This document shows, piece after piece, positions 57,860-64,000 of a DNA stretch of 64,000 nt. The DNA is from Aegilops tauschii subsp. strangulata (lineage: Eukaryota; Streptophyta; Magnoliopsida; Poales; Poaceae). The notes under the pieces are model-generated. The model was not told the origin of the DNA. It did not search any database and saw only the letters and a program-made list of their open reading frames with translations. The position numbers were made by a program, and so were the translations under genes. Each line of letters opens with the position of its first letter. Position 1 is the stretch's first letter. The stretch lies in assembly GCF_002575655.3 (NCBI RefSeq), contig NC_053041.3, positions 118,574,318 through 118,638,317 of the forward strand, in the 5' to 3' direction.

Positions 57860-59595
57860 TGTTGGGGAACGTAGTAATTCAAAAAAATTCCTACGATCAC
57901 GCAAGATCTATCTAGGAGAAGCATAGCAATGAGACGGGAGAGTCTCTATGTACCCTCGTAGACCGAAAGCGGAAGCGTTATGTCAACGCGGTTGATGTAG
58001 TCGAACGTCTTCATGATCCAACCGATCCAAGTACCGAACGTACGGCACCTCCGTGTTCAGCACATGTTCAGCTCGATGACGTCCCTCTAGCTCTTGATCC
58101 AGTAGAGGGTCGAGGGAGAGTTCCGTCAGCACGACGGCATGGCGACGGTGTTGGTGATGTGATCCGCGCAGGGCTTCGCCTAAGCACTACGACGCTATGA
58201 CCGGAGGAGTAAACTGTGGAGTGGGGCACCGCACACGGCTAAGACAAATCTTGGTGTGCCTTTGGGGTGCCCCCTGCCCACGTATATAAAGGAGGGGGGA
58301 GAGAGCCGGCGGCCAGGAGGGGCGCACCATGGGGGGTCCTACTTGGACTCCTAGTCTAAGTAGGATTCGTCCCCCCCCCTTTTCCTTTCTTCCACCGGAG
58401 GGAATAGGAAGGAGAGGGAGAGGAAAGGGAAGGGGGCGCCGCTCCCTCCTCCTTGTCCTATTCGGACTCCCAAGGAGGGGGGCACGTGGCCACCTCCCGT
58501 GGGCTTCCCTCTCTCTCCCTTAGGCCCAAGTTGTCCCAACACTTCCCCGGGGGGTTCCGGTAACCTCTCGGTACTCCGGTAAAATACCCGAATCACTCGG
58601 AACCATTCCGATGTCCGAATATAACCTTCCAATATATGAATCTTTACCTATCGGCCATTTCAAGACTCCTCGTCATGTCCGTGATGTCATCCGGGACTCC
58701 GAACAAACTTCAGTCACCAAAAACATAACTCATAATACAAATTGTCATCGAACGTTAAGCGTGCGGACCCTACGGATTCGAGAACTATGTAGACATGACC
58801 GAGACACATCTCAGGTCAATAACCAATAGAGGAACCTGGATGCTCATATTGGCTCCTACACATTCTACGAAGATGTTTATCGGTCAAACCGCATAACAAC
58901 ATACGTCATTCCCTTTGTCATCGGTATGTTACTTGCCCGAGATTCGAGCGTTGGTATCATCATACCTAGTTCAATCTCGTTACCGGTAAGTCCCTTTTCT
59001 CGTTACGTAATGCATCATCCCACAACTAACTCATTAGTCACATTGCTTGCAAGGCTTATAGTGGTGTGCATTATCGAGAGGGCCCAGAGATACCTCTCCG
59101 ATACACGGAGTGACAAATCCTAATCTTGATCTATGCCATCCAATAAACACCTTCGGAGACACCTGTAGAGCATCTTTATAATCACCCAGTTACGTTGTGA
59201 CGTTTGATAGCACACAAGGTGTTCCTCCGGTATCCGGGAGTTGCCTAATCTCATAGTCAGAGGAATATGTATAAGTCATGAAGAAAGCAATAGCAAAAAA
59301 ACTAAACGATCATTATGCTAAGCTAACGGATGGGTCTTGTCCATCACATCATTCTCTAATGATGTGATCCCGTTGATCAAATGACAACACATGTCTATGG
59401 TCAGGAAACTTAACCATCTTTGATTAACGAGCTAGTGAAGTAGAGGCATACTAGGGACATTCTGTTTGTCTATGTATTAACACATGTACTAAGTTTCCGG
59501 TTAATACAATTCTAGCATGAATAATAAACATTTATCATGATATAAGGAAATATAAATAACAACTTTATTATTGCCTCTAGGGCATATTTCCTTCA
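57860..59595 (-). repeat. Angela-like 5' LTR (shared LTR of a tandem)
   Basis: 1,736 bp and uninterrupted. It supplies the empty-site sequence for the CACTA-2 insertion (GGCGGCCAGGAGGGG at about 58310-58325). On the outer side it is followed by purine-tract-side interior sequence and not by host DNA. Confidence 0.93.
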
Positions 59596-59673
59596 GTCTC
59601 CCACTTGCACTAGAGTCAATAATCAAGATTACATAGTAATGATTCTAACACCCATGGAGTCTTGGTGCTTATC
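59596..59673 (-). repeat. Second copy of the Angela PPT-side interior, truncated
   Basis: 78 bases match 52627-52704 almost exactly (GTCTCCCACTTGCACTAGAG... to GGTGCTTATC). The Gypsy LTR interrupts the copy at 59674. This shows the Angela unit continues to the right. Confidence 0.9.
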
Positions 59674-62600
59674 TGTAACGCCCATGATGCGGCTATATCT
59701 CTCACGTGTCGAGGCACGACTTAGAGGCATAACCGCATTGTAGGTTTTGTCGCAAGAAGGGTCATCTTCACACAATCCCATGTAATGAACAAGAATGGGA
59801 TAAAGAGTTGCCTTACAATCGCCACTTCACACCATACATAAATAAATTCATACATCATTCAAGATACACACATAGACCGACTACGGTCATATCCAGATAA
59901 AAAGAAGATAACCCCAAATGCTAGATCCCCGATCGACCCAACTGGGCTCCACTACTGATCATCAGGAAACGAAACATAGTAATGACCAAGGTCCTCGTCG
60001 AACTCCCACTTGAGCTCGGTTGCGTCACCTGCACTGGTATCGTCGGCACCTGCAACTGTTTTGGTAGAATCTGTGAGTCACGAGGACTCAGCAATCTCAC
60101 ACCCGCGAGATCAAGACTATTTAAGCTTATGGGTAGGAGAAGGTAGTGAGGTGGAGCTGCAGCAAGCACTAAGCATATATGGTGGCTAACATACGCAAAT
60201 AAGAGCGAGAAGAGGAGCAACGGAATGGTCTTCAACTAGTAATGGTCAAGAAGTGATCCTGAACTCCTACTTACGTCAAACATAACCCAAAAGCCGTGTT
60301 CTCTTTCCAGACTCCGCCGAAAAGAGACCATCACGGCTACACACGCAGTTGATGCATTTTAATTAAGTCGAGTGTCAAGTTCTTTACAACCGGATATTAA
60401 CAAATTCCCATCTGCCACATAACCGCGGGCATGGCTCCCGAAAGTTTATACCCTGCAGGGGTGTCCCAACTTAGCCCATTATAAGCTCTCACGGTCAACG
60501 AAGGATATTCCTTCTCCCGGGAAGACCCGATTAGTCTCGGAATCCCGGTTTACAAGACATTTCGACAATGGTAAAACAAGACCAGCCAAGCCGCCCGATG
60601 TGTCGACAAATCCCGATAGGAGCTGCACATATCTCGTTCTCAGGGCACACTGGATTAGCAAGACGTCGGGTTGGCATAGACCCTGGTTGCCCAGGGGGCG
60701 CCGGACATCGCTCGGTTTGGACCAGCACTCGTTGGAGCACTGGCCCGGGGGGGGGGGGGTAAATAAAGATGACCCTTGAGTCTGCAGAACCCAAGGGAAA
60801 AAGGCTTAGGTAGGCAAATGGTAAAACCAAGGTTGGGCCTTGCTGGAGGAGTTTTATTCAAAGCGAACTGTCAAGGGGGTCCCATAAATCACCTAACCGC
60901 GTAAGGAAGGAAAAATCAAGGAACATAACACCGATATGACGGAAACTAGGGCGACAAGAGTGGAACAAAACACCAGGCATAAGGCCGAGCCTTCCAGCCT
61001 TTACCAAGTATATAGATGCATTAATTAAATAAGAGATATTGTGATATCCCAACATATCCATGTTCCAACATGGAACAAACTTCATCTTCACCTGCAACTA
61101 GCAACGCTATTAGAGGGGCTGAGCAAAAGCGGTAACATAGCCAAACAACGGTTTGCTGGGAAAGATGTATTAGAGGCTTGACATGGCAATATGGGAGGCA
61201 TGATATAGCAAGTGGTAGGTAGCGCGGCATAACAATAGAGCGAACAACTAGCAAGCAAAGATAGAAGTGATTTCGAGGGTATGGTCATTGTGTCTGAGAT
61301 CCCGCAAGAAAGAAGAACGAGTCCATGAAGAAGACAAACGGACGTAGTCGAATGAATCCTCACAACTCCGGAACGAAACCGAAGCTAACGAGAGAAGCAA
61401 ACCGGAAAGAAGCAAACAACATGGTAAACAACCATCACAGAAACATGGCATGATGCACAATCAAGTATGATGCATGTCCGGTTTAAAGAGGCATGGCATG
61501 GCAAAGTGCAACAAACAATACTACAAATTAAGTGGAGCTCAATTTGCAACGAGTTGCATATTGACGAAACACCACATTCGAGTTATTTAGTTCGCTCTCG
61601 TTTAAGCTACCCAACAATATTGAATGTTATTCAACATGGCAAGGGGTGAAGCATAAATAAACTATCTATTTAGGCAAGTTTAAATGAGGCCGGAAATAAC
61701 AAACAACAATTCCGGAAAACCCCCATACGCATATAGCAATTTAAAGCAAACAACAATTTTAAATGTTGTTAACATGATGCGGGTGACATATGCAAGTTTT
61801 ATGCAATTTAATGAAAATATTGATATGAGCATGTTATGAAGCATTTGGTCACCATGGCGGAACGAAACGTGTGCCACGGCAACGAATCCGAAAATGCTGT
61901 CACAGCAACATATCGGTTCCGATAGATCACGGATATACTGGTGCAAAAGAAGTGGGCGTGAGCTTGTCATGCAAGGATGCTCGGGTGCTCTCGGATTCCG
62001 GGTTCGCACGGGACGGCGGCATGGCAAACGAGGAATGTGCAAAGACCTCTCTCGGACACGGTGCTAACACGAGCATCTCATACAACACACATGCATTCGT
62101 TCACGGGCGTCGTCTCGGGGTTATACCTTCGAAGCGTGCCTTTCGGAATGGATCAAGTTCGTTGAGGGAAGTAGTGGTGGACGGGCCGTAGTTGTACACG
62201 GGTCTTCGGCGATGGTAGTGGTACACGGTCGTAGAGGAACTTGGCGTATCCGGGGGCTCCGGATGTCGCGGTACTTGGCGAATCTACGTAGTCGTACACA
62301 TTCAAGAAGACACTTATGCGGCGTCGTGGAACTTGGCGCATCCAAAGGGTACTTGACGGGTCCGAGGTCTCCGGCCGTAGTGGTACTTGCTGTTATATGT
62401 AGCCGCACTTGAAGTGCTCCTTGCGTCGGACTTGCGGCGTTGGACAGAACCATGGAGAGGTTCAGCAGCTACCCCACGTCCATGACGAAAAACGGAGCTC
62501 GGGCACGGAGTCGAAGCAGCAAGCAGGGGCGTGTGTGGAGCAACAGCACAACATCAGCAGAGGCCATGGCGACATGGGGCCTTGGACGCCATCGGGGTGG

Positions 62601-63831
62601 AAGGCGAACTCGGGGTCCGGCAGCAGCAAGGCGACGAGGACGAGGCTCGTCGGGGCAGCAGGGCGAAAGGCAGAGCAGAGGCACGACACTGGAGCTTGAG
62701 GGCGCGGGGCAGCGACGGTGGAGGCGCTGGCTGGTCGTCTCCTCGAGCAGGAGGCAGGGAAGGAACCGCGCGAGGGAGGAGGTCGAGGACTAGGCTTGAC
62801 GGGTCGGGTAGCGCGCGGCAGAAGGAGCAGCTCCGGCAGTGGCGCTCACCAGCGCGGCGCCAGAGAGGGCAAGGGAGCGACGACGAGCCGAAGGACGGCG
62901 AGGACGAGGGAGCTCCTCTCCCTGGCGCGAGGAGGGGAACGAGTGGGCGGAAAGGGGATAGGCGCAGATGGCATCGGGCGGCAGCCGCGAGCAGCCGTAG
63001 AAGGGAAGGCGTCGAGCACGAGGGCTCTGCTTCTCTCTGTCCCTGCGAGTGGCGGCGCTAGGAGGAGAACGAAGGGGAGAGAGGGGATCGGGCAGAGAGA
63101 GGTTGAGCGGGCTAGGGTTAGATAGGGAGCTGTTGGGCCTAGGGGAGGTTGGGCCGGTCTGGGTGGAGGTCCAAGAGGCCGGCGGGGATGGATTGGGCCT
63201 AGAGAGGCCTACTGGGCTATGCTCTCTCTCCCACTCTAAAGAAAATAAAAAAAAACGGAGATAAGAAAGAAAAGAAAGAGAGGTTAGGGGAAGAAGTTGG
63301 ACACGCGGATAATTTTCCTGGACTCACAACAAAATGAGCTTGATCGAAGAAAAATAGAAGTTGGCACGAATGGAAGATTTAAATCCAAACTCATCTGAAT
63401 ATAATTCAAATGGTTTGAACTAGGACAAGGTTTAGGAGTGGCCAAAATGTTGAGATTTTTGGTGGAGCTCCGGAAAGTGATGCAAGAATTTAGGGCAAAG
63501 TTTGGAGACCAAACTTGAAGCAGAAAAGGAATGGAATTATTTTGCAAGTGTGTTTATGGGTGATTCCGAAATAGTGGAATATTTAATATAGCTCCCTAAT
63601 ATTAGTAGGAGACTTTGAATATGTTTTAAAGAGAAATCACCATGTGAATTCCCTCGATTTAAATGGATCAAAGATCCATGCAGTTTATTTAGCTGATTTT
63701 AAAAAAGGTAACAAGATGAAATGATGCGATGCAAAAGATGCAATGATGAATGCAACAAACAAAAATAAAATCAGACGGCGAAACTCAGAATAGCTGGAAG
63801 TCTTCTAGAGCGTCGGTCTCGGGGCGTTACA
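59674..63831 (-). mobile_element. Gypsy-type LTR, 4,158 bp (3' LTR of a minus-strand element)
   Basis: The tips are TGTAACGCCC (59674) and GGGGCGTTACA (ending 63831), inverted complements with TG...CA ends. TTATC (59669-59673) would be the target duplication; the other flank is outside the window. The LTR is non-coding. It holds a G-run at 60749-60761 and a GC-rich stretch at about 62400-63220. Orientation is inferred from the adjoining sequence, which looks like the end of a pol gene and a purine-rich tract on the minus strand. I do not name a family. Confidence 0.75.
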
Positions 63832-64000
63832 ACACTCCACCACTACAAGAGGATCTCATCCCGAGATCTAGGATGGCACCGGAGAGAAACAGAAGAGGAA
63901 GAGAAGAGGTAAAACTAAGTTGCTTCATTGACAAACGAATGAAACCACGAACCTTGGGAGATTGAACAACTTGAAAGAAATAATACAACAGAGATGAATG
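63832..64000 (-). other. Start of the Gypsy interior (pol tail and purine-rich tract)
   Basis: Minus strand reads TAGTGGTGGAGTGT next to the LTR, a purine-rich tract. Just before it the minus-strand codons give CHPRSRDEILL and a stop at 63843-63845, similar to the last residues of many plant Gypsy polyproteins. An in-frame stop lies about 23 codons upstream, so the pol end is either broken or only coincidental. Confidence 0.4.

Larger units (their letters stand above)
24141..59673 (-). mobile_element. Angela/BARE1-like Copia LTR retrotransposon locus (host of CACTA-2)
   Basis: The element is on the minus strand. Its 3' LTR is 24141-24595 plus 51346-52626, the interior is 52627-57859, and the 5' LTR is 57860-59595. 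Both LTRs are about 1.73 kb, start TGTTGGGGAACG on the plus strand and end GGGCATATTTCCTTCA. A tRNA-iMet-type primer site and a purine tract lie at the expected places. Beyond the 5' LTR, 59596-59673 repeats 52627-52704, so a further copy of the interior follows. Gag and pol remnants are in Copia order (PR, INT, RT, RH). The family name is from memory of the LTR sequence. Confidence 0.85.

Overview
The window is repeat-dense plant nuclear DNA, most likely from a Triticeae grass (wheat, Aegilops or barley relatives). The reasons are Stowaway and Tourist MITEs with cereal-type ends, an Angela/BARE1-like Copia element, a SIRE/Maximus-like Copia element, a gag-only Athila-like Gypsy element, and two CACTA (En/Spm) DNA transposons with TNP2 and TNP1/ULP1-type genes. 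I found no convincing single-copy host gene, no tRNA or rRNA, and no CRISPR array. Family names beyond the superfamily rest on memory of cereal repeats, not on a search.

Layout. 1-5707 is non-coding flank with three MITEs (1-158, 1224-1333, 2509-2778). 5708-18033 is a complete 12.3-kb CACTA element (CACTA-1) with CACTA ends and a GTG target duplication. It carries a small spliced coiled-coil/tail-anchor ORF, a TNP2 transposase ORF broken by one TAG, two internal subterminal-repeat blocks with outward TATA boxes, a MIR-like hairpin, a 46-bp perfect palindrome, a minisatellite, and a multi-exon TNP1/ULP1 gene with three lesions. 18034-24140 is non-coding flank with one more MITE (22049-22304) and an orphan CACTA-like subterminal block.

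24141-59673 is an Angela-like Copia locus on the minus strand. Its 3' LTR (24141-24595 plus 51346-52626) was split by a second CACTA element (CACTA-2, 24596-51345). CACTA-2 was itself invaded by a minus-strand SIRE-like Copia (26473-35575, inside TNP2) and by a plus-strand Athila-like element (39364-45621, in the leader of its second gene). CACTA-2 also has a long foldback in that leader, a micron-like insert between TA repeats, and near its 3' end a short ORF joining an RNase-H1-type hybrid-binding domain to a C-terminal membrane anchor. To the right lie the Angela pol and gag remnants and the 5' LTR (57860-59595). Then 78 bases of the PPT-side interior reappear, so the Angela element is tandemly arranged. 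That second unit is cut by a 4.16-kb Gypsy LTR (59674-63831), whose interior runs off the window.

How the parts work together. In each CACTA element TNP2 is the presumed catalytic transposase, the TNP1/ULP1 gene the presumed DNA-binding/protease partner, and the subterminal repeats their binding sites and promoters. The least expected features are the small membrane-anchored ORF and the foldback RNA present in each CACTA element. Order of events inferred from nesting: Angela first, then CACTA-2, then the SIRE-like and Athila-like elements inside CACTA-2. The Gypsy insertion into the Angela repeat is independent.
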